A DNA stretch of 64,000 nucleotides from Polytrichum commune (Eukaryota; Streptophyta; Polytrichopsida; Polytrichales; Polytrichaceae), in assembly GCA_950295325.1 (NCBI GenBank), contig OX485803.1, positions 43,043,554 to 43,107,553 of the forward strand, written 5' to 3'. A program made the translations under genes and the position numbers. Below are positions 37,263-48,878 of the stretch, piece after piece. The notes under the pieces were generated by a model, which saw nothing but the letters and a program-made list of their open reading frames with translations, did no database searches and was not told the DNA's origin. The first letter of the stretch is position 1; each line of letters begins with the position of its first letter.

Positions 37263-37787
37263 TGGCGCTACGATTGAGTTTTTCTTTGGCTATTTGTAAT
37301 CTATTTGGTTATTACTTTCACTATTAAGAATCGATTATGTCAGATTCTAGGACAAAACTAATGCCAAGTGGCAGTAAAGGTTCTAATCTAAGCTAAATTA
37401 GTATCTAAACAAATCTAAAAAGCTATAAAGCAACATGATAAGTTGGAGGGGCCAAATCAGTTGTACTTTTGGGAAAACTCTTCCAAAATCCACATTGGAA
37501 ACCTTTTCAACACCTCTTTAAGGCTATTATTATTTATTAATTACCCATTCATCCACCCTTGCTTTGCAAGCTTCTCCCTTCCTGTTGAGGTAATATTGTG
37601 GGTACTCAAAGGGTATCCCGCTAGCATTGGTACTTAACAGTATGATCACTCCCGATCACAACACATAGGAAGTGCATTTTTGTAGGTGAGTTAGTCTCTC
37701 ACAATGACTCTGAGTCATGGTAGATCATCACCGTCCAGCCTATATGATGGCATTGGAGATGATCAAAACCAATGAACAAATCGTACC

Positions 37788-37856
37788 AAAAGTTAATTAT
37801 AGATGAACCAATTGAGTTTGAGAAACAACCAGTAGAAGTTGAAGACTTGCGGATGG
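37788..37856 (-). mobile_element. M1 MITE fragment
   Basis: Carries GATGAACCAATTGAGTTTGAG and the M1 interior in minus orientation; both ends are missing. Confidence 0.55.
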
Positions 37857-38128
37857 ACATCTGACCAATTATTGGTTCCATGTGGATATGGGTGAGTTGA
37901 CTTGAGTGGGAGGTGGATATTTGAAAACCCCCCAAGGGTATATAAAATGGATTTCAATTGGGTCAATTTGAAACCTCTTGGATACAAGTAGACCCTTGCG
38001 GGTATTGGCCAAATATCATCCGGCCATTAGCTAGCTATCATGTGGGTAGCTCGGCCAAAGGGGTCTCTAGCCCATGACACATTTCATCATTATGAGCTTC
38101 TCCTCTTAAGCAACTGAGCGTTTTCGCC

Positions 38129-38160
<32 letters not shown>

Positions 38161-38161
38161 T
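38129..38161. repeat. TTTC microsatellite
   Basis: About eight TTTC units in a pyrimidine-rich stretch; nothing else is supported nearby. Confidence 0.75.
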
Positions 38162-38575
38162 AAATTTGGTTTTTTGTGGTCCGTGGCTAGGGTTTACTTC
38201 GGTACTTGCTAGAGTGCAAATTTGTTTGTTCTCTCTTTAACTCTTCTAGAGCTTGTTAGCTCCTATTAGGTTCTTACCTTCATCAGTTTTTACCTTGTAG
38301 CAAGCTCAGGTGCACTTTGCAGTTTGGTTGATTGTTGGTTGGTCAAATATTTGCTTAGTTTTTGGGTCTGCTACCTTCTTGGCTTGGCTACTATAAGGTC
38401 CGCTACTTTGAGGTTGTTTGCTCTGAGCTTAGCTCAACTGTTGTGAGGCTATTTGGACAAGTGTGAGGACCCATGGGCTCGGTTTGAGATTTTGGTGGCA
38501 AATCCTAGTGGTAGGTAGTGTTGGCAACTTGTTGGGCTTTGGAAGTGGTGGCCTGGAGCATGGAGCAATGTTATA

Positions 38576-39131
38576 CTCCCTCCGTTTCATATCAAAAGTT
38601 ACGTTTCACTAAATATGTGGGATTAAGGTCATTTTTCGCATTTTTAGCACGAAATTGTGTGCGTTGTATAGCTCTCACTAAGCACTTTCCGGTGAGCTAG
38701 GGGTGTCCAAAAAAAAATCAAATTTTTTTTAACGCCAATTTCATTGGAAGCCCGTCATTTTGGGCGGATGGCACCGAAGCTCATTTGCTAATGAGTAGTG
38801 AGGTTGAGACTCGTGCTCCTTAAGGTTTGTGTTTAGGGTTAGGGTTTTTGAGAAGAAACGGCATGGCGATGTCCATTTCTGATGAAATCGATGTTGACGG
38901 TGATGCTCACGGAGTGGAGATGGAGCCCATTGTGAACAACAAGAAAAAGCCCAACCTGGGTAATGAGAACCGCCAGTTGATCTACCAGAAGTTGTTCGCC
39001 AAGCAGCAACATTGTTTATAGCAACATTCCAATTCGTTTGACGAAGTTTGAAAGAAATTTCACCAAACGTATCTTTTGTTTCGTAACGCAAATTATGTCC
39101 AAACGTAACTTTTGATATGAAACGGAGGGAG
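38576..39131 (+). mobile_element. Stowaway/mariner-like deletion derivative, 556 bp
   Basis: The ends CTCCCTCCGTTTCATATCAA and their reverse complement extend to about 33 nt, with TA on both sides (38574-38575 and 39132-39133). These are classic plant Stowaway/mariner ends. Inside, a plus-strand frame from the ATG at 38863 reads MAMSISDEIDVDGDAHGVE and later NLGNENRQLIYQKLF, which resembles the N-terminal helix-turn-helix entry of plant mariner-like transposases (pattern LTN..RQ.IY..LL). The frame stops at 39019-39021, just before the right end, so most of the transposase is missing. It is a link between a MITE and its autonomous parent. Confidence 0.8.
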
Positions 39132-40050
39132 TAGTAGGTAGTTGTTGTCCTTTGAGATTTGTAATTTGAAGGTTTTATTTTTTTACTTTTATGCTCATAT
39201 TCTCTTGCTAGTTTGAGGTATAGCCTTTAAGGTTAGGATTTAGTTCTTGCTTTTTCATTTGAAATGTTATATTGTTGTTGTTGTTGTTATTTTTTATTAT
39301 TCTTGTTGATGGTCCTTCATGTTCATTTTGGTGTTGTTTTCCTTGTTGTTGATTTAGGGTTGCTAATTTATTTTGTTATACATTTAGGATTTAGGATTTA
39401 ATGTTGTTTGTTCTTGTTAGTGCTGTAGGATTTTATGTCCTTGTTGATGTGTTTTTTTTGTATTGTTGTTCTTTTGTTGTTATTGTTAGTTGTTCTTATT
39501 GATTTTGGTATAAGTTGTTATTGTTGTTGGTGCACCTTCTTGCTAGTCCTTGTTGGTGCACCTTATTGTGGGGCCCACCACAAAAATTGGCGATCCGTCC
39601 AAGATTAGCCTCTCCCGGTCACTCTCTTCCAATTGCTACACATTGAACTTTCCTTATAAGATACATTCCTCATTGTGTCGTGCATCACTAGATTCAACTC
39701 AACTTCAAGTTAGTTTCTTGAATTCTTCATCTTCAAGGGGGTAATTTCTCAAACTCTACCGGTTCATTTGTAACTAGTGGTCGGTTCTTTGCGTTCATTG
39801 ATCATCTATATAGAAGAGTATCTACAATTTCATTGGTTGTTGTGATTTGTTGCCTTCCAAAAGACCAAGTTTGTTGTTGCCCTTCAATTACTTGCCTTCA
39901 TTTACAGTATATGGAGGTTTGTGGATTTTGCACTCTCAAACGCTCTTGAAGTGTGTCTTCACAATGCTACAACATAGTGGATCAATCAATATTGTTCTAC
40001 GTCATGCATCTGAAACTTGAATTAGCAGTAGCTCCTAGACTCGCCATAAG
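39132..40050. other. Spacer with TTG-rich tract and an M1 fragment
   Basis: A T/G-rich tract with repeated TTGTTGTT units covers about 39230-39560. About 39738-39800 is the right-end fragment of an M1 element (TTTCTCAAACTCTACCGGTTC to GTTCATTG). No gene is supported. Confidence 0.5.
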
Positions 40051-40382
40051 TACACTAAATAAGATATTTTAGTGTTTGATTATATCATTATATGTAGTGT
40101 TGTTACCACCCTACCGTGCTCAACACTAATTTTCAATTCCTTGATAATTAGTGTTCGACATAAATGTGTTGCTACCTTCCCTATTGCCAACTCCCTTATT
40201 ATATCTTTTTTTTTCATATCCTTATTAACACTAAATTCAAACATGTAACTTCCACATATTACCATAGTTGATATTTCGTGTTTGATTTTATATTTGATGT
40301 TACTTACTTTCATACGGTTATTGATATTTAGTATATGTGTTCGTGTTTAGTGTATCAAACACTGAATATCCTATTTAGTGTA
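40051..40382 (+). mobile_element. MITE with TACACTAAATA ends, 332 bp
   Basis: Its interior matches, in opposite orientation, the element at 59217-59561; shared strings include AACACTAATTTTCAATTC and TTACTTACTTTCATA. The ends are the ACTAAATAtnATATTTAGT palindrome type. Non-coding; target duplication not resolved. Confidence 0.72.
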
Positions 40383-40901
40383 GTGATTGAATCTAAGTGA
40401 CCAGTGTCTAGAGAGACTTTTGGGCATAATCAATCGAGATCAGGCTAGTGTTTCCAAGTCCAATTGGTTACATGTTGTCATCTTCCGGTTTTTATTTATT
40501 AATTTGAGGTATATTCCATATATTCCTCCAAAACGATGGCTAATTTTCCTGAAGTCTTGAACTTCAACCGGTTAAGGTAGAAATACCATAACCCGTGAAG
40601 ATAAGGTGATTTGCATTGAAGATCTGGTCTGACAATCATGAGATAATTTTCCAAGATAGACGAGAAGGATTCATGAAGAATGCAAGTTGTTTCATATTTT
40701 TCTACCCTATACAAAAAAAATGCTACAATTTTTCAAAGTGGAACGTTGTTCAAACCCCTACTCATTCACTAGATTCTCCCTACACCGAACACAGTACTCC
40801 GCATTTCCATACAAAACATCGCCTCAATCAGTTACCTCATGAGTACATTAACACTTGACTCCCATTGGCTACACTAAGTGTACACGCATTGAAGTTGCTG
40901 C

Positions 40902-41919
40902 CTATGTTCGGGGAAAACCGACGGCTAGTTCATTATCAGCCGATGGATTTCCCCTCATGGCCGGTCCAAATTTCCAACCATCGGATGACAATCCGACTGT
41001 AATTTCAATCCTCCGGCAATTAGCCGATGGACCAGAAAATGTCCCGGAAATTTAGCCGATTCTTCTTGTGAGTTACTGGATTTTAGTCGGAAGCATCCAG
41101 AGCGCTCTTTGTCTGGGGCATTTGATGATGCACTTGAGGAAGTACCTTGAACCTTAAACTTTTTGAATTATGCAACCTTTCCATGACCAAATCCAATTGC
41201 TTCTATGAAGAATTGGGGGACCGTTGGCCTTCAAGCGGTGAAGGCATTGCTAGTTTCAATTCCTGCCAAGGATATTAACTCTTCAAATTTAAAGTTTTGA
41301 ACATGCCTTTCTTTTCACTTATTCAAGATTTTGTACTAAGAAATGATATCTAATAACTTTTCATACATTTTTAAAACAATTAGTGCCGATATGAATTCCA
41401 TTTAATCGGATATTGGCCTCGGGGGGGGTAGTCATTGGTTGGAGTAGCAATATACGTGCGAACAAATGATAGGGTATTTTAAAAACATGGGGGCTAAAAA
41501 TTATAAATGGACTTAAGAGTAATATAGGGTATCAAAAATGGCACTGGACATCTATAAAGTACTATAGGGTATGGAATAATAGGTAATTTGGAATTATAAG
41601 TTATGCAAGCCATTTTTCTATTAACCCAAAGTAGAAATTTATATAATGATAGCCTGAGCATGTGAAAAAAGGAAGAGAATTGAAAGTAATACCCCCCTAT
41701 AAAATAATGGTTGTTCGCACCTATATCCTTAACTTTTTAATGCACTGCCCCCCCCCCCCCCCCCGAGATATTGGCCAATGAAAATATGAAAATATAGGCA
41801 ATTGGCCGATTGATTTTACAAAAGACAGGCTCTTGCCGATGTAAATTGGAAAAAATCCGACCCTTCGTAGCAACTACCGGCAATTAGCTACTAAGGCTTC
41901 AAAAACTTCCCGAACTCTG
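40902..41919. mobile_element. hAT-like insertion nested in the AGGTAG element, 1018 bp
   Basis: Flanked by identical GTTGCTGC (40894-40901 and 41920-41927). The ends are CTATGTTCGGGGAA and, reversed, CAGAGTTCGGGAA. The uninterrupted relative at 53393-53819 reads straight through this site (around 53490), which proves the insertion. No transposase frame is recognised; the ends are rich in GCCGAT-like motifs. Confidence 0.83.
41419..41766. mobile_element. G/C-run TIR element nested in the hAT-like element, 348 bp
   Basis: Starts TCGGGGGGGGTAGT and ends ACTGCCCC...CCCGA with an unusually long C run (about 41747-41764). Both sides carry GATATTGGCC (41409-41418 and 41767-41776), a 10-bp duplication that fits Mutator-like elements (9-11 bp). 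The interior is AT-rich and non-coding. Confidence 0.7.
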
Positions 41920-42669
41920 GTTGCTGCTGAACCATGATCGGTTTTAGAAATGGCACTTCATCATTATGACAGCGGTCTAGTGCACAGCTAGAGGGTGGTT
42001 AACAGGTTATGGTAATTCTACCTTATCTCTCAAACTCAACCGCTTCAACTGTAGCTAGAGGTTGGCTCTCCCCGTTCATTGCAACTAATTCACTAAACTG
42101 CTTAAAATTAAAATTCACTTCTAACTAATTCAAAACATTAATGCTTGCTCGAGAAACATGTCCCTAGTAATTAACCCACTTTCAAACTGAGGCTCGGGAT
42201 TCTTATACACAGTTAATTAGTACACAGTTGTCGCTGCACCATCCACGTGGCAGTTAATTACTGGCCCAAATGTGCATGACAATAGCCGATTTGAAATGAA
42301 AGTCATCTCACATGCATCGAGGACCATTGAAATTTGGATTCAATGCAAAGAATGTGTTCAAGATCGGACACGAATGACAGTAGGATCATGTACTTGTGAC
42401 TTAACTAACTGTCTGTCAGATTCCAAAGAACTGGGCAAAGTGGTTTTTTGGTTTGAGGCTGCTACATTGATTGGTCAACAACTGACTTACGATTTGGCAT
42501 GGCAGGTTGATGAACGAAGAAGAACAAATACTATAAGGCCATCTGGCATGATGAGATTCTATACCATTCAGCACTTTATTAAGAAGCGAAATCCTAAAAA
42601 GTCAAGGAATTAAATGCTGTTATCCTAGGTCCATTCTCCAATAGTTAGGGTCGATGTGCCTCATTCCAA

Positions 42670-42915
42670 CGTAGCAATAATGTGGACACCTATGCTTGAG
42701 TAGTTTATGGTTAGGTGTGGATCTACGAATGGATATCAAAATGACATGCGTTCAAAAGAGATTGCACGCACTACTTGTTCAAAATATGTTAACCTTTTTG
42801 AAGTTCAATAGTGAACATGATTTGGGGGACCTGTATGACCATTTGAAGAGCACAAGATTCACTTTGACGATAGACAAGATATTCATATGAGCTTAAGAAA
42901 GTATGAGGCTCCCCC
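42670..42915 (+). repeat. R3 dispersed repeat copy
   Basis: Carries ACACCTATGCTTGAGTAG, GGTTAGGTGTGGATCTACG, AAAAGAGATTG and TATGAGGC in the order seen at 52720-52980. At least eight full or partial copies exist in both orientations in the window. No coding capacity. Confidence 0.65.
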
Positions 42916-43382
42916 AGTAATGTGCACTAGCAAACTTGGAGTACAGTTTTGATTTCGAGCCCAAATTGTCCAATCTGTTTTGAACGGGAGCACATTTGTT
43001 TCTTCATTTGTGCCAAAAGTGCGCTTGAGTGAGATCTATAATTGTGGCTTTTAGGAACTTGTGGCTTGTAGAGTATTAGGAACTTTTACATATATATGTC
43101 CATAAGTTTTTCACATAAAATGGCAGCCAATATACACTTCTAACCCCACAAAATTTACAGAATTTCGTTGGGATAATTAAGGTATTAGTTTGGGCAGTCT
43201 GTGCAGTTAGTTGTGTATGCCAGTGTCATCATTTATGTATGATATTATTCTTGGAGTTCTCCTGGAAATGGCTTCATCCTATAAGATGACTTTAGCCTGC
43301 CTCATACTTCGGGCTTTTAAGTAATAAATACTCTAAATTTTGCCACACGGCACTCTTAATTATATTGCATAAGAGACCCACT

Positions 43383-43603
43383 CAATGAACGGGGAGAGCC
43401 AACTGCTAAGTAACAGATGAACTAGTTGAACTTAAGAATTACTGGTTAAAGATCAAAACTTCAGGTAACAAAAACCAAGCATTAGAGAAGAAACACCTCA
43501 ATTTAAAAAAGAAAAACCAAAAGATGAAAACACGTAACCAGTTGGACTTAGAAACACTAGGAGGATTTTGACTGATTCTGCCCAAAAATCTCCCCGGAGA
43601 CTG
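43383..43603 (-). mobile_element. M1 hAT-type MITE, inverted
   Basis: Minus-orientation copy from CAATGAACGGGGAGAGCC to CTCCCCGGAGACTG. The flanks GACCCACT and GACTCACT match at 7 of 8. It faces the plus copy at 43702-43938 across 98 bp. Confidence 0.78.
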
Positions 43604-43701
43604 GACTCACTTAAGTTCCTATGTGGAAGTTGTAACTATTCTACATTACAAAGAAAATTAGATGAACCAGGAGGACATCTCAAACTCACCTTGTTTGCAA
43701 T

Positions 43702-43938
43702 CAGTGTCCGGAGAGATTTTTGGGCCGAATCGGTTGAGATCCCAGTGTTGTGTTTCCAAGTCCAACCATATGCATGTTGACATCTTTGCGGTTTTCCTTC
43801 ATTAATTTGACGAGGTATATTTCTAGATCCCTCTTGAATGATCGATAGTTTCCTTGAGTCTTGAACTTCAAATGGCTAATTCTCAAACTCAACCGGTTCA
43901 TCGTTGTTTATCTGTCAGTTCTTTCTCCTCATTCATTC
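43702..43938 (+). mobile_element. M1 hAT-type MITE
   Basis: Starts CAGTGTCCGGAGAGATTTTT and ends CTCCTCATTCATTC. The flanks TTTGCAAT and TTTACAAC match at 6 of 8, consistent with an old insertion. It forms an inverted pair with 43383-43603. Confidence 0.75.
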
Positions 43939-44718
43939 TTTACAACCTGAGTCCTAAAGGCCCTTCTCATTTATTTATTTGAAGGAAAACCAAGTTTCAA
44001 AACTGTGAGTCACTGGCCATAATTTTAGATGGTTTACCCAAGTTTTCATATACACATCGAGTCTCATGATTCAGAAGTTATGTAGTGCCTGCACCCTAAA
44101 GATAAGATTTCATCAGAAATGCACGGATTATTGAGTGTCCAAGTGGTGATGGCTTGGAGATCTGGATCAATGTGTCCAGGTTAATCTCCAACCAACTTTC
44201 ATGGAAATGGTCTTTGAGTGCCAAATAATGGGCAGGGGAGGGAATTTTATTCAACCGCGGTAACTGCTCAAATGGCTCATAATTCAGACACGTCCAAATC
44301 TAAGCAAGTTTCAGATTTCAACCAGGACGGAGGTGCTTCCAATTTCATGCACAATTTTTGGCTACAACTCCAAGTTGCAGCAGCACTCTTAGAGGTCACC
44401 GTGTTTAGAATTTGGTTTGGAGCCGCTAAATTAGTATTAAGAAGCAAGATTTTGGAGTTGATTTCATTATATAAACATTTTTGGGATTATGAAGTCTAAG
44501 AATTCTCACAAGTTGATTCAGAAGTGAAACTGGAATACCTAGGGGGTCTAGATGGTGACCCCTTTTAAAAATAAACCACTGCTACTTGGTTATAAGAGTA
44601 AATGTGAAACTTGTCTGATTCAAACACAAATCATATCAATGGATACCTCTTAGTGCCCTCTTACCAAGCATGTTGTTCCTCTTTTGTGAAAATAACAAAT
44701 CCTCATCTCATTGGAGTA

Positions 44719-45337
44719 TAATAATCTCCCGCTTAAGTACGCACCCGTTTAAGTACGCATCCCGGTTAAGCGTGCAATTTTTTTGACAAAAATTAGGGTT
44801 CATATTTTATTATTTGAACATGTCATGCAAAGTCATTTTCCGCGAATGCATGAATTTTTTATGCTTGAAATTCAATGTCAGTTTGTTAATGTTTCACTGA
44901 AACGTCTCTAACAATCGTCGCAGTTCATCATACATTTTTCCAACTTCCGTTTGAACATCGGAGCACAGCAATTGGACGTCGATGTCGAGGACAGTGTTGT
45001 GTAGAGCTTCAAAGCCTTTGAAGTTGGTAGCACTTTCACATTCAACAAATGTCTCGATAGACTGGATTTCGACATTGATAGGTGGTTCTTCTTATGGGGT
45101 TGTTGAAGCTTGTCCATCAACATCAAGCCTCAATGGGAAGGGAATCGAACAAAACCAACAGCTTCATGAGCACCCTAACCTGTATTCTTTAGGGATAAGC
45201 TAGATGTGTATTAGACAGTTACTTATTCCGACTAGCCCAATCTGGAACACTAACGATATGAGTAAAGTACACACCTACCAACTAAGTGTGCACCAACGGC
45301 TCCCGTTCAAAGTGCATACTTAAACGGGAGATTACTG
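44719..45337 (-). mobile_element. Pogo-like element remnant, 619 bp
   Basis: The right end reversed reads CAGTAATCTCCCGTTTAAGT; the left end is TAATAATCTCCCGCTTAAGT. TA lies on both sides. CAGTA-type ends with TA target recall plant Emigrant/Lemi1 (pogo) elements. On the minus strand a broken frame (about 45110-44900) reads acidic helices such as QSIETFVECESATNFKGF, compatible with the C-terminal part of a pogo-type transposase. Block A has no insertion at the corresponding site. Confidence 0.65.
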
Positions 45338-47580
45338 TACTAGAGGTGATGTAGGTGTAATCATTTCTTATAGAACTTCAGGTCGAGGCCGCACAACCAT
45401 TACAAAGTTGCCAGTGGGCACTTATTAGAATTCAAAGAATTCATGAGGCACTCAACTTCACAGCACCATCTCCTTTCAGGCACACATCGAGATGGTGTTC
45501 CCGTTTTGAGGGGCCACGTTTTCTGGGAATTCCAAGTGCCTTGGTGCAATCTACTGTAAACCACATGCACACATTTCAACAAGGACTGAGGTGTGAATAC
45601 AAATCGAATGCAAATCGAATGCACACTTTTTTTGGTCAAATATTCAGGACCATATCTAGGGCACACAGCCATTTCACAGCGAGAGGCTCTAGCTAGGAAT
45701 TCACAGACAATTTCGAAGCCCTAAATTAACATTGCAGCACCATCACACCATGATCCACTATTCAAGCTAAATTGACATAAGCTCACTGAGATTAGATTTG
45801 AGGATGATGGCATCATGCGACTTGAACGCTCTTACATTACCTGGTCCTCCAAGAAATTCACACAAAAGTTTACAGATTTCGAAGAAACTGAGGCCCTCCG
45901 CCTCACAATAGCATCTCACCTTTCGCGTCCTCTAATCATCTGAGTTAGCGTGGCACGCATTTGTCATCGACTCATGTGAATGATCGTGTAGTTGTTGTAG
46001 TGGTAGGCAACCAAAAAAGGTGGCATGGCTAGACTAGGGGAAGTCAAGTAGGCCACTCTAATTAACATGGCACACCAATTTTAATGTCACTCTAGATTAG
46101 AGGAATTCAATGTTGTGATCATTGGTGCACATATTAAGTGAATCAGAGCACCTGAATTACTATTCGGTCCATGATTGCGTGGGATATTCCACATGAAGCA
46201 AGCATGACAGAGGAGTAGTTGAAGCAATCAAGAAACGAACTAGTGTCAGAGGGATCACAACAAATTGCTCATAAACACATTATAGTTGCATAGGACATTA
46301 GGAGTTAAGTTGGGGATAATCTTTCTAATTACTATTGGGGCCACAAACATCAGGAGAGCACTGAATTTTACTGCACGTCAGCTTGACACTTACTTCCATG
46401 ATGTCTAAAAACTGAATTTTGGCCCGGCATATTAAGAGGAGAGAACTCCTGTCAAGAGTAGAACGTGAGCTAAAATCCTGAGAGCTGGATTTTGAAAGAC
46501 CAAGCACTCCTGTGTGCAAGTGAAAGTTAGTAAATTTTGTAGAGTCTGAGATGTAATGGCCACTTCGGAGTCTCTGTATACATATATAAGGGATTTACCA
46601 CCTGACAACCAAGAAGCGAATCAGAAGTGAAAGCTGAGGAGCTTTGAGAGTTCATAAGGTTAATTACGAGTTCAATTCCTGCAATCACATATTCACCATT
46701 AAATTCACAAACTTACAATGCTCTTGTGTGTCAAAAAATTAGTACTACCCCGTCCTTATCCTTTTCCCTGCAAATTAGTGAGTGTACAACTAAATCAAAT
46801 AAAGGTGTACTACTCTACCAAGATCATGAGCACATGGCTCCACTGGCATTATTGAGCAACTTGCCATGACAACATGTTCGCGAGGGAGACGTAAGTTAGT
46901 CATGGATCATGGACTTTAGTGGTGTGATGTGTGTGCACACGTAGAGTCGGGCATACGCTAGGTGGAGATAAGATTGAATCGGGGTGGTAATTACAAGTAC
47001 TGTAATCATAATCTATCTTCATGTATACACCATGCTTGGAGGGCCCAGAGTTGGCCGTAATTTGGAGTCACATCGACACCCATATCCCATCCCATCCCCA
47101 CTTGACCTTATCAACTAGGAGCTTGCAAATAAATGAATCCTGCAAACTTCGATCAATGTGAATTACCATGACTTGCATATGATCGTACACATATAATTTG
47201 CACAAGTTGAGTTGCAATTAAGTTACCATGGGCCTGCTATGAGCCAATTCTGCGGTGGAGTATGTGAATTTGCAGTGGAGTAATATGGCAGCTTAGCTGT
47301 GAAGTCGATCATGAGTAGATGTGATGCAACCTCCATCTGATCGGTTAGTTACAATTTTTTTCTTGAATTGTCCCATGGATTCAACTCTAAGCTGGCTTCT
47401 TGGGTTATGATTGTCACTTGTGAATTAGTACGGCGTTGTATCTCCACTTGTCTGAGATTTCAGAGACAATTAAAAGCTTAATTTATGACTTGCTACTCTT
47501 GTACACTGCACCCCAAGATATGGGTCTATGAAGTTGTAATCTTCGATTCCAAGTCCAGTGCAGAGAGAAATTGAGAAACT

Positions 47581-48878
47581 TTTAAATGTGCTTGGGTGTT
47601 ATTCGGTTGGTTTTTCATGTTCTCCAAATTCTACCTCAATGTCCACGAAGTAGAGGTTAGGCATGTCGTTTATAATGATTATTGTTGCAGGATGATGGAA
47701 TCCAAAGCTTATACTGGCCGAAAGATCGTATGGAATCAAAGAAAGCTTGTAGCCGTTTCCTATTTCGTTGATAATTGATAGTCTACTAAACTGCTACTCA
47801 ATAGGAAAATCAGGCATGGCATACCAGAACTGTTGAGCACATTTTATGTGCTGATTAACACCCTTTGAAGTGTTGTAGGGAAATCATCATATTCTAAATT
47901 GAAAATTTTATAGATCCTAACCTCCAGCCAATGTGGGGCACAAAACCTTCTCTTACTTCGTCTGGATTAGAAGCTGGTCATACATCAAAACTATATAGAG
48001 TCTAGAGGAATCCTCTATATGCACATAGGATTTGGAAAGGAGGGAAATTACTGAGAGGTGATTTCTCTAACTTCCAATTTGAAGATAAGATTATAGAAGT
48101 TGCACAGTCTAGCTGTACATGAAATTTTCTGAAAAGAAAACGGTGAGGTTGATACATCACTTGCCTTGCAGAGGAGGAAGGACATTCACATGTGAGTCAC
48201 CTGATCCTCTCAAATCGTGAGGACATGACATCGTCATTAGTACTGTCTGCCTCCTGACGGAATAGAAGTGCTTGTAATTATCAGGCAGAGAACCCAATGT
48301 GCAACTCCCTCATGTCTTGCAAATATTAAGGCCCCAAGGAAGAGCTTTTCTCCAATAATGTTATGGCTTTCTCCACCGAAGAGCATGCGTAGTTGAAGTG
48401 TAACTAGTCCGCGAAAAGTGTAGAGTTATTGTGTGTGCTTGGGGAGCCAAGAATGCTTAGTCGAACCAGCCCACTGCTGCATCGAGCTTCCTCTTGTAGA
48501 CCCCCAAGGACACAGAGTTAAGATTGCTGGCCTTCTCTGTTTGGCCGCTGCACCCACCGCCACTTCTCTGTTGGCTGCCTTGAGTTGAAGAGACTTCCCA
48601 AAATCGGTCCATGCGTTCTCCACGTAGCTTCTGTCTCGTGTGCAGTGAGCATCCCTGCAAGCGTCGAGTTTGTTCAAGCCTCCTGATTTTTGTTTTCACA
48701 GAAAAAAACTCATTTTGTGCCATGCTATGGTCGAGATTTAGTATTCTGTTTAGGTTTGATGTCGCCATGGAGGGAGTGCATTTACTTGGTGACAGTTTGC
48801 ATATTTCAGTGCAGATTTATGTACAGCAATGTTTCCCGTGCAGCTTACTGAAGGTGTTTCATCTTTGTTTTGTTGCAG
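47581..48878 (+). pseudogene. Duplicated intron 1 of the TAR gene, upstream part of pseudogene B
   Basis: From about 47650 the sequence aligns with intron 1 of copy C (for example GATTATTGTTGCAGGATG at 47677 with GATTATCGTTGCAGGATG near 27727, and GCATCCCTGCAAGCGTCGAG at 48648 and 28527). No counterpart of exon 1 was found, so the pseudogene lacks a start. Confidence 0.75.

Larger units (their letters stand above)
40575..42023. mobile_element. AGGTAG element (TA target), itself carrying nested insertions
   Basis: The ends AGGTAGAAATACCATAACCC and, reversed, AGGTAGAATTACCATAACC are flanked by TA. An uninterrupted copy of 427 bp occurs at 53393-53819 in the opposite orientation. After subtracting the inner 1018-bp insertion and its 8-bp duplication, 423 bp remain, agreeing with that copy. 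Non-coding; the TA target suggests the Tc1/mariner group. Confidence 0.85.
40402..42081 (+). mobile_element. M1 hAT-type MITE, split by a nested insertion
   Basis: The left part (40402-40574) runs from CAGTGTCTAGAGAGAC to CTTCAACCGGTTA. The right part (42024-42081) resumes with TCTCTCAAACTCAACCGCTTC and ends CTCCCCGTTCATTG. Joining them recreates the normal M1 order, showing that the 1449-bp element between them was inserted into an existing M1 copy. Confidence 0.82.
42185..47580 (+). repeat. Segmental duplication block B (diverged copy of about 7640-15450)
   Basis: Co-linear with block A and directly upstream of TAR pseudogene B. It holds its own insertions (43383-43603, 43702-43938, 44719-45337) that are absent from the matching positions of A where alignment is possible. 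No gene inside is supported; the 113-codon frame at 42272-42613 is not conserved in block A. Confidence 0.7.

Noticed and set aside
41747-41764. C run as an assembly artefact
   Set aside because: The opposite end of the same element has the complementary G run and both are enclosed by a 10-bp duplication, so it is read as element sequence, though its exact length may be unreliable.
42272-42613. 113-codon open frame on the plus strand
   Set aside because: It lies in duplicated block B but is not open in the matching part of block A (around 8400), and it shows no recognisable motif.
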